A DNA stretch of 64,000 nucleotides. It comes from Emydura subglobosa. Taxonomy: Eukaryota; Chordata; Testudines; Chelidae. Positions 22,211 through 33,749 of this stretch are shown here, one piece after another. The notes under the pieces are model-generated. The model was given only the letters and a program-made list of their open reading frames with translations, was not told where the DNA came from and made no database searches. The stretch's first letter is position 1; each line of letters opens with the position of its first letter. The position numbers and the translations under genes were made by a program. The stretch lies in contig ML679961.1 of assembly GCA_007922225.1 (NCBI GenBank), forward strand, positions 9,357,433 through 9,421,432, in the 5' to 3' direction.

Positions 22211-23933
22211 CAGACAGGCCCTGTCAGGTACAAATAGGAAGGCTGGAAGTTTGAATCAGAGTGGGCCTTCAGTATAGGACTCTGCACCAATTTTTATAAA
22301 ACCCATGGAAGGATCTTCCTCTTTGTGGTGCATAATCCTAGAATCCAGTGGTTAGTATGGGGTGATCTTCGGTCTGGCTGCGTGCTTTCATTGACATCCC
22401 TTGTCTCCTCCTGTCTGTCAGGAACCGCCCAAGCCAGTGGAGTTTTTTACAGTCCTGACTTGCAATACAAGTCAGTCCATGTACAGAGCAGTTGCTTCCG
22501 TTAGCTACATGACCACATGATTCAGATAGAGAGAGAGCCTCTGGGATTGGCATTTGTTTAATGTGAAAGTTGTGGCAGGTTTGGGTTTTTAAACCATTTT
22601 CCTTGCTGTCTTGGGCTCTGACTGTACACGTTTAAGTGCTTTGCTGAATCGGGGCCTTAAAGCAGATTGCCCCAAGCAGTGTAAGCGCCCGTAATAGTGC
22701 AACCCGTGGTCTCTGTGTGTCCCTGCCCCACCACCACCATTGCACTGTGAAATAGAGAAGGAGCAATCATACTGGGTAAAATCCTCTGCTGGTGCAAATT
22801 GCTTCACTAATTTCACTAGAGTTTTGTCCACTTATACCAATAGAGAATTTGTCCTGCCATGTCAGTACAAAGGAAAACTAGTTTCTAGAACTGAGGAATG
22901 ATATAAAAGAATATCTGTGAGGAATGGGGGAACCATGCAAATCTCTCTAAATCATTCCTAGGTAATTTTTCTGTAATATAAGTGATTCACACAGAATACT
23001 TGGTGGGGCGCTAGAAAGGTTCTCTTCACACTCTCTTGGGATGGCCTGCATAACTTCTCATAGCGTCACCACTCCTGGGTGATTCATACTGTGAGTGCTG
23101 GATGTTTTGTGCAGCAGCTTGCTGTGTGGAGACTGGAGTAGCTTGGGGGGAGTGTGGGGGAGGCAGTCTATCAAAATAAAAAAGGTCAGAGTGCCATGGA
23201 GAAATTTCAGCCCCAGCCCAATTTCCACCACTTTCTGTTTAAAATTTATGAAAAGAAAAATAAAATACTAATTACATAGAAAATTCAAAGGGCAGAAAAA
23301 TCTAACCCTGTGTATAATTTTCACACTGACGAGCCACCTACAGTTAGAGAAAAATAGTTCTCAGTGCCCCGTTTTAAGCCTGTATCAGACCTCTTTGCTA
23401 ATTCTGGTGCCATGACCAGTGTCTCCATAATGCATGACGTTGATGGAGATTTATCAGTGGAAGTTGGGGAAACAGCATTGTTAGCAGATAAACTCCTAGC
23501 CCTTCTCTGAACAGGGGCTATTTACTGGTTCACTATGATGGTTAAAATTGTTGGGAGCCATAATGTAGGGAAGGCTCCTCTAAGCAGTGGCTTGGATCAT
23601 GCTTGCTTTCCAGCAGGTTTAACTAATCTGGGGGTTCTGGCTGTGGTTCTGCATGGCAGCTCCCACGGACTTTAACACCAGTTCAGTTGAGGCAGGGTTA
23701 GAATGGGTGGGAATGTTTCAGTAAATTCCCCCAGTGCAGAATCTGTCTTATTCTGTAGGTTCAATTGCACACTCTTTTTTGTGGCATTATTTCAAAATCT
23801 TGCTGCCAATCAGTGGGATTTTTGCCATTGACTTCAGAGATAACAAGGATTTGGCCCGGAGCAATAGATTTTAACCCCATGCTCTTTGTCTGACAGTGTC
23901 TTTCACATGTGAGAATAGGATCAGACAGAGGGA

Positions 23934-24030
23934 ACCAGATTCTACTCTCAGTTACTGCTGATTTGCCCATGTATAACTCTAATGGAAATACTCTGGATTT
24001 ATAGCAATGAAACTGAGAGCAAAATCTGGC
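23934..24030. repeat. Short palindrome
   Basis: The left arm ccagattctactctcagtta is inverted against the right arm aactgagagcaaaatctggc, with a 55-base spacer. It is a MITE-like hairpin. Confidence 0.5.
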
Positions 24031-24221
24031 CCTAAATATAGATTGGCATGGCTGGAATTGTAAAAGGGTGTCTTTCTACACAAGTGCTCCATTGATGATA
24101 ACTCCTTTCAGACAATTGGAATGGAGTTCTAAGACCATTCTTAAAAACAACACGTTGACTTCAGTCCCATTTTCTGGTCAGCATGTGTTTTGCTAGTTAT
24201 CCTTTTTCTGTTTGTTTGCAG

Positions 24222-24307
24222 TATGTACACAGCTTTTAGTTTCCAGACCTGATGAGGAGAATATAAGTTCCTATTTACAGCTCATAGACAAATGTCTAAT
24301 TCATGAG
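24222..24307 (+). CDS. SAMD4A: SAMD4A exon e, PHAT-like region start
   Basis: This exon is 86 nt and encodes residues 197-225: [20 protein letters not shown], then LIDKCLIHE. It follows a long T-rich acceptor ending gtttgcag at 24221 and is closed by gtgagt at 24308. It enters in phase 1 and leaves in phase 0. The segment is the beginning of the helical PHAT (pseudo-HEAT) region, which packs next to the SAM domain in Drosophila Smaug. That structural assignment is inferred by position and similarity. Confidence 0.95.
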
Positions 24308-25264
24308 GTGAGTTGTGTCCGATCTTATAAAACTGTTGTTCTCATTGCTTAGAAACGGTTTCCAAAGTTTCTGTTTATGTAAACATTTTGGTTTCTAACA
24401 CAAATATTTTTGGGGGTATTAATAGTTATTCTGACTGTGGCAGACTGTAAAACCAATGTGGTGCACAGAATTGTAGGTCACTATGTCCCTGTACAATAAC
24501 AAAGAACTGGAAATGAGAAACTCATCATGCTTCTGACAATATGATCAACAGCTGGATGACAGAAAAACCCAGCATGAATGAGCCTGGGGTTTCTATCCGA
24601 CAACCCAAACTATCATTCAGCATTTCCAGCTTCTATTTTGTAGCAAATATTTTGTGATTGTGCGGCCAGCATTATGTGTCCCTCTTCGTAAGAGCTGCTA
24701 GTTTATGGATTTTTACTTTGAACCATAACTTGCTCTGAAAGGTACGTTATCATGTGTCCTTCGGGGTGACTGAAATGTATTTTGAGCTCCATATGCCATA
24801 GACATAGGGCACAAACTACCCTGCTGTGTGACATGAAGGGTCTATTTATCCTTTTACGTATACCGAGGTCCTGCCGCTCTTTTAACATATGTGCCGCACC
24901 AGACCTTACAAGATGCGTGGCATTTTTTTTCCCACTGTGAGAAGATCTATAGTTTACACTGCCTTTATGTATACCGTGGTCACTTGTGTATAAAAGTGGA
25001 GTTTAAAGCACTAAGAAAGCTGAACTATCCTACAGGAAAAGGCGTGGCAGCATTTTGGCAAAAATATTTGCCATTTTGGCAAAAGTTGACTGCTGTGAAC
25101 ACAGGTATATATATACAGTATGCGGGGTGAAAAAAGGCTATATTACAGAGCTCTGAATACCCCATGTCAGAAGCTGATACCTAAATAACAGAGCTGTCAG
25201 CTGGCTCTTGGACATTTCCCATCCTCACAAAGGCTCCGATCCAGGAAAGCACTAAGTATGTGCT

Positions 25265-25482
25265 TAGTGTAATTAACTATTGGAACAATTTGTCAAGGGT
25301 TGTGGTGGATTCTCCATCATTGGCAATTTTTTAATTAAGATTGGATGGGTTTTTTTTAAAAAAAAGATATTCTGTAGTTCAAAAAGAATTAGTTTGAAGA
25401 AGTTCTGTGACCTGTGATATACCGGAGGTCACACTAGATGATCACAGTGCTCTGTTCTGTCCTGGAATCTATGAATCTATAA
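25265..25482 (+). mobile_element. CR1 LINE 3' tail, sense
   Basis: It reads taactattggaacaatttgt, gtggtggattctccatcatt, then cactagatgatcacagtgct and ends cctggaatctatgaatctat. This is the usual CR1 3'-UTR order with its terminal TCTATGAATCTAT repeat. It is 5'-truncated and about 220 bp. Confidence 0.8.
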
Positions 25483-26465
25483 AGGGTTTTCCTGAATCCA
25501 GGGCAAAGACAGAGATTCTGGAGGGAAGACACTAACATGCAGTGTTTAAAAAAAACAACAAAGAAACACTATGCTCCCAGAGTGCTTCTGTCAACAATAG
25601 TAACAAGTTTGCCAAGTGTTTTTCAATGAATGGTATTGAACTGTCCGTATACATTGTCAACATACATTTTGCCACTTGAAATATACAGCAGCTGCTCTAG
25701 GAAATTTGATTTTACTATGAAATGCATGGTTAGTTTGCTCTCTGACCTCAGCAATGGTTCTGTCTGAGCCAGGCACATAGTTTAAATATAACCAAAGCTT
25801 CTAGTATACGGGTGTACAAAGAACTCTTCCACTTCAGTCCAAGTTCTTGGCGATTACATGAAAAGCTCCTTTCACGCTAGTTCTTCATTTATTTCCAGAC
25901 ATAGCAAGATTTTTTTCCCTTGATCTCTCCGTGGTGAGTCTTGAAGTAAATGCAGCATTACAAACTGCATCCATCCTAGCCTAAGTTTTTTCCCCCCTGT
26001 TTTCTTTATATTTCTGACATTAACCAAATCATCAAGAAAGAAAGATCAAGCTTTTATTAGAATGTGGTTAGACCTTTGAAATGTTCTTGTGGCTGGGCAC
26101 ATCTCAGCTGTATGGGAGTGTGTGACTCCAAACTCTTTTTCTGGGTGACATAAACAGCATTACACTGCTCTGGCTGCAATGATATAAGGAAGGTGCTTGT
26201 TGGTTTTCTCAAGAAATGTCTTAAGTGGAACAATATTTCCTCCCAGGCAGAGCAGGAGCAGGGGAGGGAATAGGATTTTCCGTAGCCCATGAAGCCACAG
26301 ATTTTTCCTTGCATAGTATACATAAAATGTAAATGTAGAGCTTGTGAAAGGTGCAGCATTGAGAGGCAGAGAGACCACAGACCTCTCTTTATCCTCTCTA
26401 TCCACACCCAGCACAGGCAGTGGCTGTGCACAGGTCCCCACACGACCCAGCCAGTGTGGCTAACC

Positions 26466-26582
26466 CAGTGGTTCTCAACCTATTTCCCATTGTGGGCTGC
26501 ATCCAGTACTATCTGTACGGCCCTGAGAATGTCACATGGGCCGCAGCTGTGTGCTGATTGGACCACAGGTTGAGAACCACTG
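26466..26582. mobile_element. hAT-like MITE with perfect 15-bp terminal inverted repeats
   Basis: It starts CAGTGGTTCTCAACC (26466-26480) and ends with the exact inverse GGTTGAGAACCACTG (26568-26582). This end sequence is the classic Charlie/hAT-type terminal repeat. It is 117 bp with no coding capacity. No clear 8-bp target duplication is seen in the flanks. Confidence 0.85.
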
Positions 26583-27179
26583 GGTGGAACCTTCCCCTGG
26601 AAAAACCACCTTGTAGGAGTGAGAGGCTATTCCACGCTCCATCTCCATTCAGCTTTTGGGAGTTGCTGAGACATCTTCCCGGGGTGCCAATGGCTGCCAA
26701 CCATTGTGATGGTGGGTTTTTTGGAAGACACTTGTCCCCTGGGAGCTAGAAGGTGAGACCACCAAACTCATGTCGCATTTGCTACTTCACAGCCCATCAG
26801 CTCTGTGACGGTTTTCAGTCACAAAGCTTGGTTCTAGCGAAAGACTTGACGGGAACGAAGCTGTTCCCTTCCTCCCGTACTTCAAACACATACCTTCTGA
26901 GGTGCCGTGCGGCAGTCACCATCCTGGCGGCCCGGGCAAATGACAAGGCGCTCCAGAGCCATCCATAACAGCTAGACTGGGAGCTGTGGAATGGCTTGTG
27001 ACATTCGCTTCCTCCTCAGGTTGTGGGCAATGAGCACATTGACTCCATGATGTATCCTGGTCTCTGATGATCTGGAGTCGGATCAGGACTGCAAATTGTG
27101 CTGGGTTCGCCTGCAAGGCAGTGCAGCTGGGGGGGGGGGTAGCAGGAAGTAATGAGAGCAGAGATATAAAAGGGGAGCT

Positions 27180-27310
27180 TAGAAGATGAGGACCAGACCC
27201 TTGATGTGGAATGTGAGAGGAAGTCAGTGAAGGGATTTTGGGAAGGGGGAGGGGCATAGTCTGAGCTGCAGGAGGGGGAGATGATTTTTGCAGCAGAATC
27301 TTGGATAGGC
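27180..27310. repeat. Second copy of an old unnamed repeat
   Basis: This purine-rich block (aggaagtcagtgaagggatt, aggggcatagtctgagctgc, gcagcagaatcttggatag) parallels 20240-20335. It is preceded by a G-run at 27132. Confidence 0.4.
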
Positions 27311-27361
27311 TTCTTGCTCATATCCCATGGTGAGGGGTGTGAAACAGGTAATAACAACACC

Positions 27362-27572
27362 ACTTAGCCCTTGTGTAGCTAGCGCTTTTCATCCATAGAT
27401 TTCCAAGCACTTTACAAAGGCAGTAAGTAGCTTTATCCCCATCTTACAGTTGGGGAAACTGAGGCACAGAGGCAAAATGATTTGCCAGAGGTCCTCAGCA
27501 AAGTCAGTGGCAGAGCCGGGACTGGAACCCAGGTGTCCTGAGTCCCAGTTCAGTGCTCTCTAAATAGAATTG
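27362..27572 (+). mobile_element. MIR-like CORE-SINE
   Basis: It reads ccaagcactttacaaaggca, tatccccatcttacagttgg ggaaactgaggcacaga, then ggcagagccgggactggaac and ccaggtgtcctgagtccca. This is the ordered MIR core and tail and the best-preserved SINE in the window. Confidence 0.8.
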
Positions 27573-28453
27573 GAGAGAGGTAAGAATCTGGGATGCTGGA
27601 GAGAAAACAGTGAATGAGCCTGTATTCCTAAAGCCGACAGTTTGTCACTGGATTCCAACCAGTGCTAAAATAAGTTGCCCCACAGAGCAGTTTGACTCTC
27701 AGCAACATGTCTGCAGTGTTTTTCATTTGCATTATGTATACACACGTTAATATCACTGGGATGCAAGGTAAGTAGATTGATCGTTAAATGTGACAGTTAA
27801 AATGATAATACTAAGATAATAGTTCATGTAATGTTGGTTAAACTGCCCATAAATAGAAGTATTATAGTTGTCTGTATGCCTCTGCTATCATGGGGCATGT
27901 AAATGAAAGCATGCGTATAATAGTGTGTTAGGAAATAGACAGGGGTATAAAAACCTGGAACAGAATAGCAAACAAACTGAAGGCCTCAATCTGTTTCCTG
28001 GAAAACAAGTGTCCACCTTGCAGAAACCACTGCAGTGGGTACCTGCTGGCAGCTCCCATCATCAATGAGATTGAGGGTTGAGCTGTCTTGTCATCATGGA
28101 AGGAGGTCCCTCCAGGTAGGTCAGACCAAGACATGCTGGGGGCGGCATATGAAATGTTGCACTGCAAGATGCTAGCACCGTTCCTGTTGAGTAGCTAAAC
28201 CAAAAGCCATCAGTTACCAGGGCTGTCAAGCCAGCACCTTTCATGAACACTAAACTTACTTTAAAAGTTTATTTAAAAAGAAAACATAGAAGTTTGTGTT
28301 TATTTTTGAAGATTTCTTGAAAATTTTAGGGTCTGCCCTGAGGAATGAAAATGCAAGTTACTAGAGCACAGCTGTTAAACAATCAGGAGCATTCATTTAT
28401 CATTAATAAACTGAGCACTCAGGGAATTTTATAAACATACTGTGATCTGATTC

Positions 28454-28560
28454 ATAGACTTTAAGGTCAGAAGGAACCCTCATGAAATGATTAGGATCAT
28501 TATCTGTCCCCAAGCCCTAATATGACTGAATTTCTTTTCATAGGCAACATTCAATACTTT
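28454..28560 (-). mobile_element. CR1 LINE 3' tail fragment, antisense
   Basis: The plus strand reads tcatagactttaaggtcaga aggaaccctcatgaaatgat, the complement of a CR1 terminus. It is a short, diverged fragment. Confidence 0.65.
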
Positions 28561-28726
28561 GTTGATTATTCTGTTTTTTTAAAAAAGCATGAATTTTGGC
28601 TAAAAGTTCATAAAAGAAGTAAAAAGAATTGATGTTTGTTTTGTTGTCTCAGTAGGACGTTTTTTGTAGTGTCACTGAAATGGCGTGCATTTCAGCATTT
28701 GTAATGACATAGCAATAATAATAATT

Positions 28727-29060
28727 GCATCCTACCTTTATGTATCTTTCATTCTGGGCAGACCCAAAGCACTTTACACATACACAGTACGCCACTGAAT
28801 TCCAGGGGCTGGAGGCAGCCAGGCAGTGGTATAGCATGCCTTGTAATGATGGGGGGGAGCAGAAATTAGGGTCAGGGACTCCAGGGAAACCCTTTCTCTT
28901 ACAGGAAGTGTCATGGGATCTTTAACACCCATGCACAGAAGGATCTTTGCTCTTAAGATTTCATTGGAAAGGCCTATGTATAGGAAACTGCCTGGTGCTC
29001 AGTTTGTCTCCCTCAAAAGTGTATTGGGCTGAGCCAACCCTGCTAGGAGTTAAACCTGTG
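28727..29060 (+). repeat. Old interspersed repeat (SINE/LINE-derived, unnamed)
   Basis: It has cagacccaaagcactttaca near its start and catgggatctttaacaccca, then gatttcattggaaaggccta, a motif order found in old vertebrate repeats ('gggatctttaa...'). It ends at a 'ggagttaaacctgtgattcag' block. The family is uncertain. Confidence 0.45.
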
Positions 29061-29217
29061 ATTCAGGGCGTCTGTGTGTTTGCAACCTGAAGAAGCCTGG
29101 CTCGCTCAGCTGTCTGCTTTGGGTACCTGTTAACTGCCTGTCGTTTTTTTTTTTAATACCCAACTGCATAATCCGTAAGATGTTTACCTTCTTTTATTCC
29201 TTTTTTTTGGGGGGCAG

Positions 29218-29336
29218 GCGTTTACAGAGATACAGAAGAAAAGATTGTTGTCCTGGAAACAGCAGGTGCAAAAACTCTTCAGGTCTTTCCCTCGGAAATC
29301 CCTTCTAGACATATCAGGATATCGGCAGCAAAGAAA
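29218..29336 (+). CDS. SAMD4A: SAMD4A exon f, PHAT-like region end
   Basis: The exon encodes residues 226-264 plus two bases of an Asn codon: [20 protein letters not shown], then [19 protein letters not shown]. This is a highly basic, helix-forming block diagnostic of Smaug1. The acceptor is the unusual G-rich tggggggcag ending at 29217, preceded by a short T run. The donor is gtacgt at 29337. It enters in phase 0 and leaves in phase 2, matching the next exon. The G-run directly before the AG may weaken 3' splice-site use. Confidence 0.95.
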
Positions 29337-29619
29337 GTACGTTGGGATTTCGTCTCTCTGATGCAATGATTGTACTGTGTGGTTTGGTATCTAAGACTAT
29401 GCCAAAGGGGCTGACGACACTAACGTTCACACTGTGCTAAGTGGAGCCATCGGGTGGGTCTGGTTCACCGGGCCAGCTACCCCAAGTGCAGGCAGGGCTG
29501 AAATGTTTCACCTTGTTCTGTTTTAATGCAGTGCTTCACAGCCAGCTCTCCAACATCACTCTAGAGCAGTGATTCCTGTTGTTCGTTATTAGCTCTGATT
29601 TGTATTATACTAGAACCTA

Positions 29620-29875
29620 GCGGTTCCAACTGCGATCCATTGTACCAGATGCTGAACTCAGAGACAGTCCCTGCCAGAAAGAGTTTACAGTATAAGTAGA
29701 CAAAACCAAAGGGTGGGTAAAAAGTACTATCGTCCCCATTTTACAGATGGTGACCTCAGTCGTAGAGAGATTCAAGGTTTTGCTCAAGGTGACAAAAGCT
29801 GCCTGTGACAGTACCGGGATCTGAATCCAGATTTTCTGAGTCCCACTTTGGTGCCTTGCCAATAAAACCGTCCTT
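29620..29875 (+). mobile_element. MIR/CORE-SINE-like copy
   Basis: It reads gtaccagatgctgaactcag agacagtccctgccagaaag, then gtccccattttacagatggt, caaggtgacaaaagctgcct and gggatctgaatccagatttt. A complete MIR-type order is retained, with moderate divergence. Confidence 0.75.
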
Positions 29876-30029
29876 CCTCTATATGGAGTCCTCCTTACAT
29901 CAGGGATTCTGATGGACACCATGCCTGCCCGTCTCCCAAACCCCCACTTTCCCCACCGTAACTGGAGCACTTGAAAGATCAAAAAGTAATAACAGGACTG
30001 TCCCTCTCCGTGTCCCTTTGCAGTTTGGT

Positions 30030-30095
30030 TTTCTCTCATCTCTTTTGCTGCCCCTCCAATTTTGGTGTCATCTGCAAATTCGATCGCTGCTGGGT
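30030..30095 (-). mobile_element. CR1 reverse-transcriptase scrap
   Basis: The minus strand encodes AIEFADDTKIGGAAKEM, the CR1 YADD-box region, in less than 70 bases. An A13 run at 30101-30113 sits beside it. This is a decayed fragment. Confidence 0.6.
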
Positions 30096-31542
30096 AGACA
30101 CCAAAAAAAAAAAAAGCAACCAACAAGGGTGCAGAGAGGCGCTGGGGCTTGTTCAGGTTAGTTGATCAGAAAACCTCAGGAGAGCCCTGGAGTGGGCTGC
30201 AAATGACTGGAAACACCATTACTTGAAGACTGACACTTGCTTCTCCACTGTGACTGGAGAAGCACTACGCCACAGACCAGCGCCTGGGTTGGAGAACCAC
30301 TTATCAGGAGATATGCCATTAGGGTGAAATTGCCCCCCGTGCATAGCTCCAGCATATGGCAGGTGCGCTACTTTAACGTCATGCCTAAATGCTCAAAATA
30401 GGGCATAAGTGGGGCATTGACCGAGATTGGCTTCTCTGCACCCTGCAAGGTGTGAAGTTCACCCTTGCTGATCTAGATCAAGTGTGTAGCTTTCTTGTTC
30501 TTTCTTTGCTCTTCCAGCCTGGGTGAAGCTGCAGGCTAAGACTTGAACGGTGCAGCTCTGTCTTTCGCATAGTTCCATAGGTATAATGGCAAAACCACTT
30601 CTTGGATGAGGCTTAAAAGAAACTTCGTTCTGCGTCATGATGGGTAGATTTATACTGGTTTGAATCCCATAATCGTGTGTTTTGTTTTGAAGTCCTGTTC
30701 ACTACAGCACGCACAAGTAGGAGAAATTAGGGCTCAGAGGAAGGTGAATTGAAACGTCTGTGATGACGAAGATGATTAAGAGCTGGAGAAGGAGCAAGGA
30801 GAAACGGGCGCTGCAAGCGTGATAAGAATTGCAAATCTCCCAATAGCTGCTCTCACTTGTCATGTTTCAAACTCGAGCAGATAAATAATAAGTATCCCAG
30901 CAATCCCGCCCATCTTTGTGTAATTGCTTAAGACAACTGGGCAAGAACTGTCAGAAGGCTTTTCACCGCCGTGAAATCTGCATGGTCTATTTGTTCTTTT
31001 CTTTTTGGTGGTGTTGCTTTGGGTTTTGTTTCAATTTGTTATCACAGTAACTAACGGTGTTGCGCAGAAGTGGGAAGGCCTTGTCCTAATTACAAACCAA
31101 TAACGGTCTGCCACTGGAGATGTGTGTTTAAGAGAGACGCACGTTAACCAAAGTTCCCCCAACTGCCCTCCTGCAAAATCTCTCCATATTAGAGCCATCA
31201 ACTTGTGGGAGGAGCTGAATCTGCAAGCACTTCTTCAGGATTCAGCTCATTGTTCAGCTGTTGCGCAGACTGCCCCGCACTTTCATTATTATGCCCCTTT
31301 AAACCTAAGTAAAAGAATTTAGCATCAGTTTATCAGGCTGTTGCTCCCACCGTATGTGTGGGGGGAGGAGGGTTAATGAGGTTTAAAGGCCTGATTCTTC
31401 ACTCACTTCCACTGGTGCAAATCGGGAGCAACTCTACTAAAATCAGTGAAGTAGCACTGGTGTCTCATCAGAGTCAGGGAGATCAGGAGGAGGCCCTGAG
31501 AGTCAGAATCATGGACCCAGCTTGTTGTGGGGGCTTTTATTC

Positions 31543-31690
31543 ATAGATTCTAAGGCCAGAAGGGACCCCTGTGATCATCGAATCTGATCTCCTGCATAGG
31601 AGAGGCCAGAGAATTTCCCTCAGAATAATTCCTGTTTGAACTAGAGCATATCTTTTAGAAAAACATTCAGTCTTGATTTAAAAGTATGTG
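31543..31690 (-). mobile_element. CR1 LINE 3' tail, antisense
   Basis: The plus strand reads tcatagattctaaggccaga agggacccctgtgatcatcg aatctgatctcctgcatagg, the complement of a CR1 terminus. It then continues ttccctcagaataattcctg. Confidence 0.8.
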
Positions 31691-33547
31691 GTTACATATA
31701 GTTTTAAGGTTGAGACTTTGTTCTTCTGACTTCAGTGAAGTTACTCTGGGTTAAGTCCTCTGTAACTGAGATCAGAATCTGGTCCTAAGTCACCCATCTC
31801 CCCTAGTGTCAGACTGCAGATCCAACCAAGACCACATTGTACTGGTTTACAGAGAAAGTGCTTTTCACAACCAAATGGACTAAGAGATCTATGACCTTCC
31901 TAGCCCCATTGACTCTGGGTTTTCAAACTGTGTTAGCGCTGTCTTGAAGAACTGATTTTAAACTTGGCTCGTGCTGGGAAGGTGTTCATGCGATTTGGTA
32001 GCTTAGTGTGGATGGGTGCCTTAGAGACTGACATGCCTATTTCTAACAATTGTCACTCACACAAACACAATCTGTAGGATGATTCGATACCGGGTGTCAG
32101 ATCCCCATGTCTCATTCTTTGCAGAAGTTGTCTTCATTCATCATTTCTTTTCTCTCTTTTTCTCTTTTTTTTAGTTTGCATTTAAAATGAGCAAATTTTA
32201 AAGAAGCCAAATAAACCAAAAATGTAAACCTCAAACTCCACACACACAACCAAATATAGGAATTAGGGAAATTAAAGGCTTAAGTAACCCAAAGAAAGGA
32301 AAAACACGCACACACCAAAACAAGCAGGGACACAAGGGACTTCGAAGAGGCTTGGATCTGGTCTCATGGACCCAAATCTTGAAGGTGCTGTGTGTTATGT
32401 TCACACCTTGCTCACAGAGAAGTTAGAAACATAAAATTCTTAGGCTGGATGATTGCAACATAACACTACTTTATTTCTTCAAATTTAGAATGGTAACAAA
32501 CAAGGACCAAAAACAGAGAGAGAAAAAGCAGGCTGCTCTCTAACACACAGGCCCAACTCACCCCACTTTGCTCGAGGCTGGCCTCTTGCAGACTAACTCT
32601 GATAGATTTGCATGGTTGACGCTTCCCTACAAGGTCTTCTAGACTGCATGCCAGACGAGGAAACCCCCTTACAAGTTAAAGTGATAGCTTCTAATTTTAA
32701 CATTGTTTTCCATACACCACACTCCAGCGCCCTCAACTCTCATTTTATGGGAGGCAGAGGCACTCAGCAACTTATGGCTCCGTAGGTAAAGAGCCATGAG
32801 GGAAGGGAAAACTAGAAAGCAAATATAGCTGAGAGAGGAACCAAGAATCAGCTTAAGACCTTTCTTTGTCACTGTGGGAAATGCAGAGTAGCAAGAACAT
32901 CTTTAGAAGGCTGCAGGCCATGGATTGCCGAGTGCCAGTGTATCAGCTTTTTATTTCCAGTACAAGCTGAGATTCTGGAGAATGTAGCGAAGTTCCCAGG
33001 GTGCTTCCAGAACCCATGCACTTCTCCAGGCTAAGTGTCTGGATTTCTCCCTGTTTAGCACTTAAAAGATCATTTAGATCTTGCTAGCCATCAACAAAAG
33101 CAAATTCCTCCTGCCTCTCTCAGGCAAGCATCCCCCTAACTCCACTTGACTCACTCACAGGAGCATGGTAAGCAGGGTTTGGCCTGAGGGGGCTGAACCA
33201 AAGTTTAATGCTAACCCCGGAGGCTTACGTGTCCTCTGGATCCAGTGAAAGCAAATATCTTCCCTCTTGTGGCGATCCTCGGTAAGACGGTTTGGCTAAA
33301 TTGGCCTGAAGGAGCCCTGTCCTACTACACTGAAGTCAGTGAGAGTTTTACCATTGGTTTCAGTGGCAAAAAAGGTCAAGACTAAAGGTTGTTAGGCTGT
33401 GCTGTTTTCTAAACCATCTTCCATCAGGACTAAGTGCATGCAATTTGAATATACCGTCAAAGTATTTAGCAGTCCGCTCATGCTTGCAGTCCTAAAAGGT
33501 AAAGATTTTGAATTTTCAGACCTGTTATTTTTTTTCCCTCTTTCCAG

Positions 33548-33749
33548 TCGAGGCTTTGGCCAGTCGAACTCCTTACCAACAGCTGGCTCTGTAGGTGCAG
33601 GAATGGGCAGACGGAACCCGCGCCAGTTCCAGATTCCCTCCCGGAACCTCCCCACCGCCCGGCTGGGTCTGTTGGGCCCCGGTGGACTCCTAGGTGCTGC
33701 ACAGCGCAGCGTGGCTACCAACCCCACGATCTTGAAACAAGGAAGACAG
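33548..33749 (+). CDS. SAMD4A: SAMD4A exon g, Arg/Gly/Ser-rich segment
   Basis: This 202-nt exon encodes the end of a split Asn codon and residues 266-332: [20 protein letters not shown], then [13 protein letters not shown], a Gly/Leu-rich patch and PTILKQGRQ. The acceptor is ccctctttccag ending at 33547. The donor is gtgtgt at 33750, which is weak at +4/+5. Low complexity and Arg/Ser/Gly content suggest a disordered, possibly phosphorylated region, as in other Smaug proteins. The middle differs in detail from what I know of mammalian SAMD4A, as expected for a linker. Confidence 0.94.

Larger units (their letters stand above)
21344..24221 (+). other. Intron d-e of SAMD4A
   Basis: This contains a SINE-like copy (21470-21625), a palindromic MITE (21883-22210) and a small palindrome (23934-24030). 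The stretch 22210-23930 shows only MITE fragments (for example near 22620) and otherwise nothing. Confidence 0.8.
24308..29217 (+). other. Intron e-f of SAMD4A
   Basis: It holds a sense CR1 tail (25265-25482), a hAT-like MITE (26466-26582), an old repeat copy (27180-27310), a MIR-like SINE (27362-27572), an antisense CR1 tail (28454-28560) and an old repeat (28727-29060). The stretches 24308-25260, 25483-26460 and 27573-28450 show nothing I can name. Confidence 0.8.
29337..33547 (+). other. Intron f-g of SAMD4A
   Basis: It holds a SINE-like copy (29620-29875), a tiny CR1 RT piece (30030-30095) and an antisense CR1 tail (31543-31690). The stretches 30100-31540 and 31700-33540 show no recognisable gene or repeat. 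Several short 'gtgcaaatcgggagcaactc'-type MITE halves are scattered near 31390-31790. Confidence 0.8.
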
